NCBI GenBank assembly: GCA_026706385.1
Contig: JAPOYV010000048.1
Coordinates: 1 to 64,000 of the forward strand
DNA length: 64,000 nucleotides
Reading direction: 5' to 3'
Source: Gammaproteobacteria bacterium
GTDB taxonomy: Bacteria; Pseudomonadota; Gammaproteobacteria; Pseudomonadales; Azotimanducaceae
The notes beneath the pieces were generated by a model that ran no database searches, had not been told where the DNA came from, and worked only from the letters and a program-made list of their open reading frames with translations. Shown in pieces: positions 1 to 9,031 of the stretch (position 1 is the stretch's first letter; every line of letters begins with the position of its first letter). The translations under genes and the position numbers were made by a program.

Positions 1-417
1 GCCCAGGGTTCCGGGTGGCGCACTACTCGATCCAGGACGACCACGCGCACTTCCTGATCGAGGCGGCGGGTGCGCGGCGGCTGGCGAACGGCATGAAGAG
101 CCTTGCGGCGCGATTCGCGCGCTGCGTGAACCGGGTCTTCGGCCGCAAGGGGCGCGTTCTGGCGGGTCGCTTCCACCACGTGCTGAAGCGGACGCCGACG
201 GAGGTTCGTCGTGCGCTGGCGCCGGGTTCCGCCGGTGGTCCTGGACGGCGCGAGTTCGGGGCTGTGGTTCGACGGCTGGAGGGGCCGCGGTCCGCCGCCG
301 GGCCGCTACGCGGACGCGGGCCGGGAGCGGGAGGTGGCGGAACCGCGGACGTGGCTGCTGGCCAAGGGCTGGCGGCGGATCGGGCTGGTGGATCCGGCCG
401 AGGTGCCGGGGACGTAA
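1..417 (+). pseudogene. REP-associated tyrosine transposase (RAYT) remnant
   Basis: This is a decayed transposase of the IS200-like / Y1_Tnp family that includes the RAYT proteins associated with REP palindromes. The first part (frame of position 15, open to the window edge) reads HYSIQDDHAHFLIEA, which fits the HUH histidine strand. It is followed by a basic helix region ending RTPTEVRRAL. The conserved C-terminal part then continues in another frame from about 211 (SSGLWFDGW, then PRTWLLAKGWRRIGLVDP) to the stop at 415-417. The block expected between them is missing, so a deletion plus frameshift near 200-225 has broken the gene. The N-terminus lies outside the window. Family assignment is by recognition of conserved segments; that the gene is dead is directly visible. 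Confidence 0.8.
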
Positions 418-429
418 CTGCGCCGTCCC

Positions 430-602
430 GTGCTGCCGCGTCAGGCAATGGCGATCCTTCGGCGGCTGGCTTCGATGTGCAGGGCATCGACCTCGCCCAC
501 CGCGTCGTCATGGAGAACGTGGGCCTGCATCCCGTGATCCCGGTTCACACCCGCCCCGCGGCGAACGCTTTCGAAGTGGGCGGCAAGCTCGTCCCGGCGT
601 GA
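430..602 (+). pseudogene. Cytochrome P450 fragment related to the downstream gene
   Basis: A reading frame that happens to be in phase with the transposase remnant encodes a segment starting GNGDPS and containing HPVIP. It aligns without gaps to the K-helix region of the P450 at 992-2986 (GNGDPS and YPVIP there). By hand I count about 22 identities in 55 residues. The arginine of the ExxR motif is replaced by glycine (ENVG), the heme-cysteine region is absent, and a stop follows at once. It is best explained as the surviving piece of a second P450 gene, perhaps broken by the neighbouring transposase. What happened first cannot be told from the sequence. Confidence 0.7.
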
Positions 603-988
603 GAACCTCGCGAGGCTCCTCCGTACCGGAGTGCCCAGCTTTGGATTGGGGCGACCCGCCGCTAGGTGTTGTACGCCGCGGCGCGCTGGGGAGATCGCGG
701 TTGGGTAAACCAGAACAGCGAAATGCGACGGGTTTGCGGCGACCGTAGGACTGACACGGTGCTGACTCTGCTCTTGGCTGACGGCGTCCAGACAACGTCG
801 AAGCCGTTGCCAGAAAGCTTGGTCGAACGGGCACGAGCGTTGACGCACTGACGACGTTCGACCATGCTTGAACCGTGGGGAATACAGGCGATAGCAGGTC
901 GGTGGTTTGCTGCGCGCGCCGCCTCCGATCGCCCAGCATCTTGTTCCTCGGTCCCGGCGTGTCGTTGTAGCCGTTCGAGGAGGCGATC
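603..988 (+). other. Intergenic stretch without a recognisable gene
   Basis: I see no convincing coding frame, RNA gene or repeat here. Short open frames on both strands show no family resemblance. Given the P450 fragment just upstream, the stretch may be fully decayed coding sequence. It also carries whatever promoter drives the GPP34-P450 gene. A ribosome-binding site (GAGGAGG, about 977-983) lies eight or nine bases before that gene's ATG. Confidence 0.5.
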
Positions 989-991
989 GTG

Positions 992-2986
992 ATGCGGCTG
1001 ACCGAAGAACTGATCCTACTGATGCTGGACGAGGACAGCGGGTATCTGGAGATGGTACCGAGCTGGGACTTCGCCTGCGTCATGGCGGGCGCGGTGATCG
1101 CCGATCTGGCACTCGAGGGCCGGATCGACACGGATCTTGACGCCCTGCACGTCATCAGCGATGCGCCAACCGGAGACGCATTGCTGGACCCGACGCTGCG
1201 GGAAATCAGCGAAGCGCAGGAGGTCTCGTCGGCACAGTACTGGATCGAGCGGAGCACGGTTCGCTCGGAAGAGATCGTGACGATGACCCTCGACCGTCTG
1301 GTGGAGAAAGGCATTCTCGACTACGAGACGGGCGGCTTCTGGACGCTGTCCCGCGAGGTGAACCGTTCAGGCGTTTACCCAGCCGGGGAAGGCGAGACCC
1401 TGCGGGAAGCCAAGTCAAGGGTCCTAAACACCGTGCTGAACAGAGACATCCCGGACCCCCGGGACGCCATCTTGGTCGGCCTGATGCACACGTGCGACGG
1501 ATTCAAGCTCATCCTCTCTGAAGAGGACTACGACGAGAGCGCCGAGTGGATCGAGACGCTCGTCAGGATGGACCTGGTGGGGCGGCTGGTCCATGCCGCG
1601 GTGAAGGAAAGCGCCTTCAGACCCAAGACGCGGAGGATCGTTCCGACCAAGCCCATCCCCAAACTCGGCTTCGGCGACATTCTTCGGCAACGGGACTTCC
1701 GGACCGGCAACATACCCAAGGCGATGTGGAGCATCGGCGAGCGGCATGGCCCGGTCGTCGAACTGCCGTTCCGCATGGCCGGGCAACGCCTCGTCGCGCT
1801 AATCGGTCCGAAGACCAATCACTGGGTGAACCGCCATGGCCGTTTCTACCTGCGGTCGAAGGACTACATCGAGGGACTCGAACGCGTCTTCGGGGCGTCG
1901 CGGACCCTGCCCGGCATGGACGGTCCTGAGCACCACAAGTTGCGCAAGGGACTGCGCGGGGCTTACTCGCGGGCCGCACTGGCCGAGAGGCTGCCGCAAC
2001 TCGTGGGCTGCTGTCGCGAGGGTATCGGCACGTGGCGGGAGGGTGACGTATTCGGTGCTGCGGAGACCTTCCAGCAATACGTGAGCAGCCAGGTGTCCGA
2101 CCTGCTGCTTGGTGTCGAGTGTGGGGACTACGTCGACGAACTGCTCGAATACGAACACCGCGCGCTGGTGACGCAGGTCCAGCGGGCCATGCCGAAGTTC
2201 ATGCTGTCGACGCCCAAGATGCGTCGTGCGAGAAAGCGCATCGCGGAGTTGCAGGACGCGATTCACGCGTCGCATACACCAGCCCAGAGACAGGGGAAAA
2301 CGAAGGACTTGGCGGACGCGGTGCTCGAAATCAATGGCAACGACCCGCAGATGCTGCCCGAGACGGACATGGTGTTCCCGTTTGTGGCTTCGATGGTCGC
2401 CAGCATCTACTTGGGCAGCGCACTCGGGTTCGCGGTGTACGCCATGGTTCGCAATCCCGATGTCTACGCGGAAATCCGCCGCGAGGCTGACGCTTTGTTC
2501 GGTAATGGCGATCCGTCAAGCACGGACTTCAACCGCAACAGCGTGGACGTGACCCACCGGCTCTTTCTGGAATCGGAACGGCTTTATCCCGTGATCCCAT
2601 GGCAGTTGCGAACCGTGATGAACCAATGCGTCGTCGAGGGGTTCGAGTTGCCGACCAAGACGCGGCTGTTGATCTGCCAGACGGCATCACACTACTCGGG
2701 GGAGATCTTCCCCGATCCGACGAGATTCGACGTGGACCGCTACCTGCCGGGCAGGGAAGAACACATGGCGCCGGGAGCCTACGCACCGTATGGGCTGGGC
2801 ACGCATACGTGCTTGGGCCATCGTTGGGTGGAGCTGCAGATGGTCGTCAACCTCATGCTCATCGCCTACCACGTGAACCTGGAGGTCGTTCCCGACGACT
2901 ATCGGCTCGGGATCAACCCGTTCCCGACGTCGGCGCCCAATAGAAAGCTCAAGCTGCGCGTGACCGAAATCAGGAATCGCGTCTAG
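992..2986 (+). CDS. GPP34 (GOLPH3-like) domain fused to cytochrome P450
   Basis: The 664-residue product has two parts. Residues 1 to about 215 match the GPP34 / Golgi phosphoprotein 3 family: start MRLTEELILLMLDE, then DAPTGDALLD, LVEKGILDYE and a DPRDAILVGLMH segment. GOLPH3 binds phosphatidylinositol-4-phosphate in eukaryotes; bacterial members are little understood. Residues about 245-655 are a cytochrome P450. The K-helix ExxR is E527-S-E-R530, and the heme-ligand loop YGLGTHTCLG has Cys607, with H where R is usual and Y in place of the leading F. The I-helix (about 460-480, VASMVASIYLG) has no acid-threonine pair, so oxygen activation may differ from ordinary monooxygenases. No redox partner gene is adjacent and I see no signal peptide. 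ATG 992 was chosen for its GAGGAGG site; GTG 989 is the alternative. The substrate is unknown. Confidence 0.88.
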   Translation: MRLTEELILLMLDEDSGYLEMVPSWDFACVMAGAVIADLALEGRIDTDLDALHVISDAPTGDALLDPTLREISEAQEVSSAQYWIERSTVRSEEIVTMTLDRLVEKGILDYETGGFWTLSREVNRSGVYPAGEGETLREAKSRVLNTVLNRDIPDPRDAILVGLMHTCDGFKLILSEEDYDESAEWIETLVRMDLVGRLVHAAVKESAFRPKTRRIVPTKPIPKLGFGDILRQRDFRTGNIPKAMWSIGERHGPVVELPFRMAGQRLVALIGPKTNHWVNRHGRFYLRSKDYIEGLERVFGASRTLPGMDGPEHHKLRKGLRGAYSRAALAERLPQLVGCCREGIGTWREGDVFGAAETFQQYVSSQVSDLLLGVECGDYVDELLEYEHRALVTQVQRAMPKFMLSTPKMRRARKRIAELQDAIHASHTPAQRQGKTKDLADAVLEINGNDPQMLPETDMVFPFVASMVASIYLGSALGFAVYAMVRNPDVYAEIRREADALFGNGDPSSTDFNRNSVDVTHRLFLESERLYPVIPWQLRTVMNQCVVEGFELPTKTRLLICQTASHYSGEIFPDPTRFDVDRYLPGREEHMAPGAYAPYGLGTHTCLGHRWVELQMVVNLMLIAYHVNLEVVPDDYRLGINPFPTSAPNRKLKLRVTEIRNRV

Positions 2987-3005
2987 GCGCGTCGCGGCGC
3001 CACGC

Positions 3006-6000
3006 TCACGCGGCCAAGGCCTTGGACGTTTCGGCCGACGTTCTATTGACGCGCAGGTAGACCGCCATCAACGCTGGGACGAGGAGCATGAGCATGGCGG
3101 TCGTGACCATGATGCCGACGCCGAGCGAGGCTGCGAAGGGCACGAAGAACTGCGCCTGAATAGCGGGTTCCAGGATCAACGGCGTAAAGGCGAGGAAGGT
3201 GGTCAATGACGTCAGCAGGATGGGCCGGAAACGACCCTTCGCCCCCTCGACGATGGCCACGCGGGGTGAGGCGCCTTCGTTCAGCTTTTGCTTGATGAAG
3301 TCGATCATCACGAGGGAGTCGTTGACGACAACGCCGCTCAGGCCGAAGAATCCCAGCAGCGATGCGGCGCTGACCGGCACGCCCAGGACGAGATGTCCGA
3401 TGATCACCCCGACGAGGCCGAACGGGATGATGGCCATGACGATGAACGGCATGCCGTAGGAGCTGAGCGCCGTGGCCAGCAACGCGAAGATGAACAGCAT
3501 CGCGAGTGCGAACCCGCGGTAGAGGGCGTCCAGGGACTGGAGTTGCTGTTGCTGTTCGCCGCCGAACGAATAGGTGAACTGCGCATCGGCCGAAGTGAGT
3601 TCTGCGAGCGCCGTGTCCTCGAGGACGCCGGTCGCTTCACCGCCCGTGACGACGCTGTCATCCACGTCCGCAGTCACGGTCACGACCCGCTGGCCGTCCT
3701 CGCGTCGGATGTCGGCAGAGGAAGTACCGATGGCGAGCGAGGCGAGGTGCCTCAAGGGCACGTGGCCGCCGGCCGGGGTCCGTACGACGTAGGACTCGAT
3801 GTCGGTGATGTCATCGCGCTCGTGGCCAGGGAGGCGGACGTAGACAGGAACCTCCTCCGTCCCGCGCTGTATTCGGAGTGCCTCGGCACCGAAATAGGCG
3901 GCTCGCGCCTGCGCGGCCAAATCGTCGAGGGTGACACCTAGCGTCCTGGCCTCGGGTCGTAGCGAGAGTTGCATCTCCCTGACACCCGGCGCGTGGTCCG
4001 ACCGAACATCGAAGACGCCGGCGATGCTAAGGAGGCCGGCGACGACGGCGTCGGCAATCTGATTGAGGCGTTCAGGGTCCGGATGCGAAAGCACAACGTG
4101 AACAGGGCTGCCGAGGTCGATCAGCTCGCCGCTGAACGCGACGCCCCGCACGTAAGGAAGGACACCGACTTCCTCGCGCCAAGCCTCCATGACCGCGATC
4201 GTGGAGATGTCCCGCTGGTGCGCGCCGACGAGCTTCAGCTCGATCGCCGCGATGTTGCCAGGCGGGTTCAGGGTGGGCGACGGGTTGAGGCCGCCGCCTT
4301 CCACGCGCGGTTCCCGACCAACCGTGACCATGGTGCCGGCGAGTACCGGAGCCGCGTCGGGACCCTGCTCGTGCGACAGCCGTTCGAGGACGCGCTTGCC
4401 GGCTTGTTCGAGTTGCATGGCGACTTCGTGTGTGCGCGCGGCGGTCGTTCCGTCGGGCATCTCCAGCGTCGCGGTGACGAAGTCCGCTTCAACGACGTCG
4501 GCGAACCTAGTCTGGACGACCCCCGCCGGAATGAGGGAAGCGCTGACAACGAAGAGCCCGAACGCGCCGGCTAGGATGATGGCGGGCTGACGGGTGGCGA
4601 AACCGAGAATGCGATTCAGTGGGCCGTCGACGAAACGGTACAGGGTTCTGTTGAACCGGTCGTGCGCACTGGACAACAGGCGATCGACGAAACCCCTTGG
4701 CGTCCAGTCGGGCCCGGGAAGATGGGAAAGGTGCCGCGGAAGGATGAGCAACGACTCGGCCAGGGAGATCAGCAGCATCCCGATCGTGATGACCGGCAAT
4801 GCGGTCCAGATCTCGCCGATGCCGCCCGGGATGAAGAGCAGCGGGACGAACGCGACAACCGACGTCAGGACGGCGAAAGTCAACGGCCCGCGCACCCTTC
4901 GCGCGCCGAGGATCGCGGCGGTGACGCCTGCCGTGCCGCGCATCCGCTCCTGGTGGATTTGCTCGGACACGATGATGGCGTCGTCGACGATGATGCCGAT
5001 GGCGAGAACGAAGGAGAATAGTGAAATCGCGTTGATTGCGAGGTCGAACGCGAACATGACGGCCAAGGCGCCGACGCCCGCGGTGACGAGGCCCACAACG
5101 ACCCACAGCGCGAGCCGAATCTCCAGGAACAGGGCCAAGGCGACCAGGACCAGTGCCAGCCCCAAGAGACCGTTCTTGAGCAGCAGGTCGAGCCGTTCCG
5201 AATAGGAGCCGGAATCGTCGTTCCAGACGGTGACGCCGACACCCTCCGGCAGCGACGGCACGACCACGTTGCTGATGTGGCCGTGCACTTGTGTCGCAAC
5301 ATCCATGACGTGTTCGCCGTCGGCGCGGAACACCTCGACGAATACCGCGGGACGACCTTGATAACGGACGATCAGGTTGGAGGTTCCGAAGCCGTCCCGC
5401 ACGTCCGCGATGTCGTGGAGGCGAACCGCGGTGCCGTCTTCGCGGCCGATGAGGACGATGTCCTCGAATGCCTGCTGATCGTAGCGCCGTCCGAGCGTGC
5501 GGACGCGAATCTGACCGTCCGCGGTGTCGATCTCGCCCGCGGACAGTTCGAGCGAGGACTGCGCCACCACGCGTGCGACATCGTCCAGGGTCAATCCGAG
5601 CGCCCGAAGCTGGGACAACGGAACCTCGATCGATATCTCGTCGCTTTTCGTTCCCGTCGTCTCGACGTAGGAGACGCTTGGCAGCGAGGCGAGTTGATCC
5701 TCGATCTGATAGGCCAGGCGTTTCAGCGTGCGCTCGGGGACGTCGCCGTGGACCACAAGACGGATCATGCTCTGGCGATTGCTCATCTCGCGGAACTCTG
5801 GTCGTTCCGCAGCGCCGGGAAAGGAGTGGATCCGAGCGACGGCCGACTCGATGTCGTCCATCGCCTTTCCGACGTCCGTGCCGGACTCCAACTCGACGCG
5901 GACCGAAGCGACACCCGGCGCGGCCACGGACTTGACGGCGCTCACGTCCTCGAGGGCGCGCACCTGTTCCTCTATCTTGGCGATGATCGACTCTTCGACC

Positions 6001-6206
6001 TCCTGGGGCGTTGCGCCCGGATACGCCATGGACACTTCGATCGTGTTGAAAGGGACGGTCGGCCAGGCTTCGCGCTCCAAGCCGCTTAGCGACACGATGC
6101 CTGCGGCAAGGATCGCGATGGTGAGCAGGTTGGCGGCAACGCGGTTGTTTGCCATGTAGGCGATGGGCCCTGCGCGCGTTCCCGTGTCGTGGTCGATTTC
6201 GCTCAT
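3006..6206 (-). CDS. RND efflux transporter, inner-membrane permease
   Basis: The 1066-residue protein belongs to the AcrB/MexB-type resistance-nodulation-division family, near the usual 1030-1050 residues. It is an inner-membrane proton antiporter that passes substrates to an adaptor and an outer-membrane channel. Visible features are the first membrane segment after MANNRVAANLLTIAILAAG, the porter-domain segment YPGATPQEVEESI, a large first periplasmic domain, a second hydrophobic block from about residue 340 with DDAIIVSEQI, and the C-terminal repeat with VVVNDSLVMIDFI. It overlaps the adaptor gene by four bases (6203-6206) and is the last gene of a TPR, channel, adaptor, pump series. The substrate cannot be deduced. 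Hydrophobic rather than heavy-metal RND subfamily is my inference from the start region. Confidence 0.93.
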   Translation of the reverse strand: MSEIDHDTGTRAGPIAYMANNRVAANLLTIAILAAGIVSLSGLEREAWPTVPFNTIEVSMAYPGATPQEVEESIIAKIEEQVRALEDVSAVKSVAAPGVASVRVELESGTDVGKAMDDIESAVARIHSFPGAAERPEFREMSNRQSMIRLVVHGDVPERTLKRLAYQIEDQLASLPSVSYVETTGTKSDEISIEVPLSQLRALGLTLDDVARVVAQSSLELSAGEIDTADGQIRVRTLGRRYDQQAFEDIVLIGREDGTAVRLHDIADVRDGFGTSNLIVRYQGRPAVFVEVFRADGEHVMDVATQVHGHISNVVVPSLPEGVGVTVWNDDSGSYSERLDLLLKNGLLGLALVLVALALFLEIRLALWVVVGLVTAGVGALAVMFAFDLAINAISLFSFVLAIGIIVDDAIIVSEQIHQERMRGTAGVTAAILGARRVRGPLTFAVLTSVVAFVPLLFIPGGIGEIWTALPVITIGMLLISLAESLLILPRHLSHLPGPDWTPRGFVDRLLSSAHDRFNRTLYRFVDGPLNRILGFATRQPAIILAGAFGLFVVSASLIPAGVVQTRFADVVEADFVTATLEMPDGTTAARTHEVAMQLEQAGKRVLERLSHEQGPDAAPVLAGTMVTVGREPRVEGGGLNPSPTLNPPGNIAAIELKLVGAHQRDISTIAVMEAWREEVGVLPYVRGVAFSGELIDLGSPVHVVLSHPDPERLNQIADAVVAGLLSIAGVFDVRSDHAPGVREMQLSLRPEARTLGVTLDDLAAQARAAYFGAEALRIQRGTEEVPVYVRLPGHERDDITDIESYVVRTPAGGHVPLRHLASLAIGTSSADIRREDGQRVVTVTADVDDSVVTGGEATGVLEDTALAELTSADAQFTYSFGGEQQQQLQSLDALYRGFALAMLFIFALLATALSSYGMPFIVMAIIPFGLVGVIIGHLVLGVPVSAASLLGFFGLSGVVVNDSLVMIDFIKQKLNEGASPRVAIVEGAKGRFRPILLTSLTTFLAFTPLILEPAIQAQFFVPFAASLGVGIMVTTAMLMLLVPALMAVYLRVNRTSAETSKALAA

Positions 6207-7399
6207 CGCGCGCGGGGAGCCCCCGTACGTACAGCCATGCCGTCGGTGGCAAACGGAATGCCCCCGATGACGACCGGTTGGCCAGCGGCGAGCAAGCCGG
6301 TGACGTAGGCTTCGTCGTTGGCGCGCTGGAGGACCTGCACCGGCACGATCCGCAGCGTCCCGCCGTCACCGACCGCCCAGACCTCGTTCCCGGGTTGCAG
6401 GGCGGCACGCGGCACCCGGAAATAGCTCGTCGGTGCGGTCCCCTGGATCTGGACTTCGACGAACTTGCCTACCAGCAGGGGCGGGTCTCCGCTCTCCCGG
6501 GCCGTTTCGTCGCCGCGGCGGAAGGGGTCCGGGACGCGAACGATGATGTCGATAGTCCGTGTTCTGTGGTCCAAGGACGCTTCGGCTCGGTCGACATGAC
6601 CGCGCCAGGCGAAGCGGCTCTCCCCGTATTCCGCGATCACGTGGACTGCTGCGCCTTCCCCGTTCACTTCGCGCGGCCCCCAGAGATTCGGGATGAGGAC
6701 CGCATCGGCGTCGGACACGGGGACGACGACCTCGACGGCGTCGGCCGCGAAGAGCCGCCCGACCGCCTGGTTTGCGCTGACAAGCTGGCCTTGATCGACG
6801 GTTTCGGTGCGCACGAAGCCGTCGAACGGCGCTCGGACCTGCGTGCGGGACAGCGCCAGGGCGGCGGCCGCGACCTTGGCCTTGTCGCGCTCGAGCGCCG
6901 CCTTGGCCGCGTTCAACTGCGGTTCCCGCAAGGTCAACGGACTGGCCTCATCGACCGCCTCCTGTTGCCGCGCGGCGTAGCGCTCGTATTCCGACCGGGC
7001 GACGGCCGCTTCTTCAAAGGCCTCGAGAAACTCGGCTTCGCGGGCTGCGAGCATGGCCTCGGCTTCGCGCAGCCGGTAGACGTAGTCCTCTTCTTCGATT
7101 CGGAATAGCGTCGCGCCCGCCTCGACACGCCGGCCGCTCTGGAAGGCCGGGTTCACCCAGACCACGCGGCCACCGACCTGGGGGGCTATGTCGATCTCCG
7201 CGCCAGGCCGCACGGTCCCGGCCCCGAAGACGGGGATGGAGCCGGTGCCTGCGATCACGGTGGCGGTCGCCACGTAGGGAACCGTGGACGGCGGGTCGCG
7301 CCGCTCGGGCTCGGGCGCCAGCGACACGAGCAATGCCGCCAAACCACCCGCCCCGACGACGATCACCGCGGCAACAAGAAGCCCTCTTCCTCTACCCAT
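6203..7399 (-). CDS. RND efflux periplasmic adaptor subunit (membrane fusion protein)
   Basis: A 398-residue HlyD/AcrA-type adaptor bridging the RND pump to the outer-membrane channel. After MGRGRG comes one membrane anchor (VAAVIVVGAGGLAALL). A barrel-sandwich half follows (GTVRPGAEIDIAPQVGGRV), then an alpha-hairpin region rich in Ala, Glu and Arg, the second lipoyl half (VRAPFDGFV) and a C-terminal beta-barrel and membrane-proximal domain. I chose ATG 7399 because the upstream channel gene stops at 7405 and the longer in-frame start at 7462 would add 21 unrelated residues inside that gene. The pump gene begins four bases before this stop, so the three genes are probably co-translated. Confidence 0.92.
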   Translation of the reverse strand: MGRGRGLLVAAVIVVGAGGLAALLVSLAPEPERRDPPSTVPYVATATVIAGTGSIPVFGAGTVRPGAEIDIAPQVGGRVVWVNPAFQSGRRVEAGATLFRIEEEDYVYRLREAEAMLAAREAEFLEAFEEAAVARSEYERYAARQQEAVDEASPLTLREPQLNAAKAALERDKAKVAAAALALSRTQVRAPFDGFVRTETVDQGQLVSANQAVGRLFAADAVEVVVPVSDADAVLIPNLWGPREVNGEGAAVHVIAEYGESRFAWRGHVDRAEASLDHRTRTIDIIVRVPDPFRRGDETARESGDPPLLVGKFVEVQIQGTAPTSYFRVPRAALQPGNEVWAVGDGGTLRIVPVQVLQRANDEAYVTGLLAAGQPVVIGGIPFATDGMAVRTGAPRAR

Positions 7400-7404
7400 A
7401 TCGT

Positions 7405-9000
7405 CTACTCGGTGATGGCCGGCGCGTTTTGCCGCGCCCGACGCATGACATGCGTTGTCCAAAGGTCCCTGAATCTAGCGCCCAATCCGTCGGGGTCGGC
7501 GCGGTCGGGCGGCGATGCGCCGGGTACGTCCGGAGCGGTCCAGCCACCGCCGAGCGCGCGGTGCAGCGACAAGCGCGCAAGGCCCAGGTCGCGTTTCCCG
7601 CCCGCGAGGGTGGATTCCGCCCCCAACAGGTGGTGCGAGGCGGCCAGGAACGTGTTGTAGTCCCCCACGCCGGACCGGTAGCGCCGTTCCTGCAGCGCCG
7701 CCTCGGCAGCCGCTTCATCCACGAAACCCATCAACAGTGACACGCGATGTCGATTCGCCCGCAACGCGGTGAGTGCGGCGTCGACCTCGTTCACCGCCGT
7801 CACCACGGACCGCCCGAAACCCGCGACGGCCTCGTCGAGTTGCGCCTCGGCGAGAGCCACGTTGCCGCGCAACCGGCCACCCTGGAAAACAGGCGCTAGC
7901 AGGTTCGCGCTCAGGTTGCGGTACCACTGGTCCGGATTGAACCAGTCGCCTGAGTTGCTGCTCTCGAGGCCGATTGACCCGGACAGCGACAGCGACGGCA
8001 GCAGCGCCGCGCGCCGTGCGCCGAGTGCGTACCGGGCGGCCTCCAGACGTTGTCGAGCCGCATTGACGTCGGGCCGCTGCAGCAGCAGGTCCGCGGGGAT
8101 GCCCGGCGGCACACGCTGCAGTGGCGCGATGGGCGCCAGCGACTCGGGCAGCATGTGGTGAAGATCGGCGTGGTAGCCACCCACGAGCACCCAGAGCCGC
8201 GCCTCAGCCTCGGCGCGCTGCGCTTCGATTCGCGGCAGGTTGGCCTGCGCGTCGACGGCAAAGCGCTCGGCCGCATAGAGTTCCCGGATGTCGACCAAGC
8301 CTGCATCGTAGCGCGCCCGGGTGAGTGACGCCTGTTCGGCCAGGACGTCGGCGATCTGGCCGGCGAGAGTCGACTCACTCCGGAGGTCGACGATTTCCAG
8401 GTAGGTGGCCACGGTCTCCGAGATCACCCCGATTCGCGCGGCACGGTAGTCCGCTTCGGAGGCAAGACGCAGGGCGCCAGCGGCCAACGCGGCGTTGCGG
8501 TCTCGGCCCCAGAAGTCCACCTCGTAGGCGAAGTCCGCGCCAAGGGCGTAGCTGCTGAGCCCGATACGGTCCGGCAGGCGGACGCCGAACGCGTCGTAGA
8601 GTTCGGCGCCGAGCCCCAGTTCGTCCAGTTGCGCGCCGATGCCGGCATTCGTTGGCGCGTCGAAGGTAGTGGCGCCGAGGGTGGCCTGCACCATCGGCAG
8701 TTGCGATGCTGCGGCGATTCTCGCCCTGGCCCTGGCTTGGCCCACGCGGGCCACCGCCTGCGCGAGGTCCAGATTGGACCCGAGCGCAGCGTCCACGACC
8801 TGATCGAGGACGGGATCCTGGAATGCCCGCCACCACTCGAACGGCTGGTGGTCGCCACCTTCGTGGACTTCCGCGAACTCGTCGGGCAACTCGGCGACCT
8901 GCTTCGGCTCCGGTGTCGGGGGCGCGAGGGAACAAGCGGTCAGCCAGCAGAGCCCAGCGGCTAGCGAGAGCGTCCCGGATTGAATTGCGCGGGAATCCAC
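7405..9000 (-). CDS. Outer-membrane efflux lipoprotein (NodT/TolC family)
   Basis: This 531-residue protein is the outer-membrane channel of the RND system. The N-terminus has a lipoprotein signal: a hydrophobic stretch followed by LTAC, with the Cys as expected lipidation site. Two outer-membrane efflux repeats follow, seen in WWRAFQDPVLDQVVDAAL, the long Ala/Arg/Gln-rich helices, and LLQRPDVNAARQRLEAA typical of NodT. GTG 9000 is the only reasonable start in front of the signal; the open frame runs further upstream, but that part is antisense-like shadow of the TPR gene. No strong ribosome-binding site is visible, so translation may depend on the upstream gene, whose stop is about 30 bases away. 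Confidence 0.88.
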   Translation of the reverse strand: MDSRAIQSGTLSLAAGLCWLTACSLAPPTPEPKQVAELPDEFAEVHEGGDHQPFEWWRAFQDPVLDQVVDAALGSNLDLAQAVARVGQARARARIAAASQLPMVQATLGATTFDAPTNAGIGAQLDELGLGAELYDAFGVRLPDRIGLSSYALGADFAYEVDFWGRDRNAALAAGALRLASEADYRAARIGVISETVATYLEIVDLRSESTLAGQIADVLAEQASLTRARYDAGLVDIRELYAAERFAVDAQANLPRIEAQRAEAEARLWVLVGGYHADLHHMLPESLAPIAPLQRVPPGIPADLLLQRPDVNAARQRLEAARYALGARRAALLPSLSLSGSIGLESSNSGDWFNPDQWYRNLSANLLAPVFQGGRLRGNVALAEAQLDEAVAGFGRSVVTAVNEVDAALTALRANRHRVSLLMGFVDEAAAEAALQERRYRSGVGDYNTFLAASHHLLGAESTLAGGKRDLGLARLSLHRALGGGWTAPDVPGASPPDRADPDGLGARFRDLWTTHVMRRARQNAPAITE

Positions 9001-9031
9001 GCGGGTGATGGTAACTGGCCACCCGCGAAGG

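Noticed and set aside
4507-6408. Minus-strand open frame of 633 codons inside the RND gene
   Set aside because: It is a frame-shifted shadow of the RND permease, rich in Arg and Pro, with no conserved motif.
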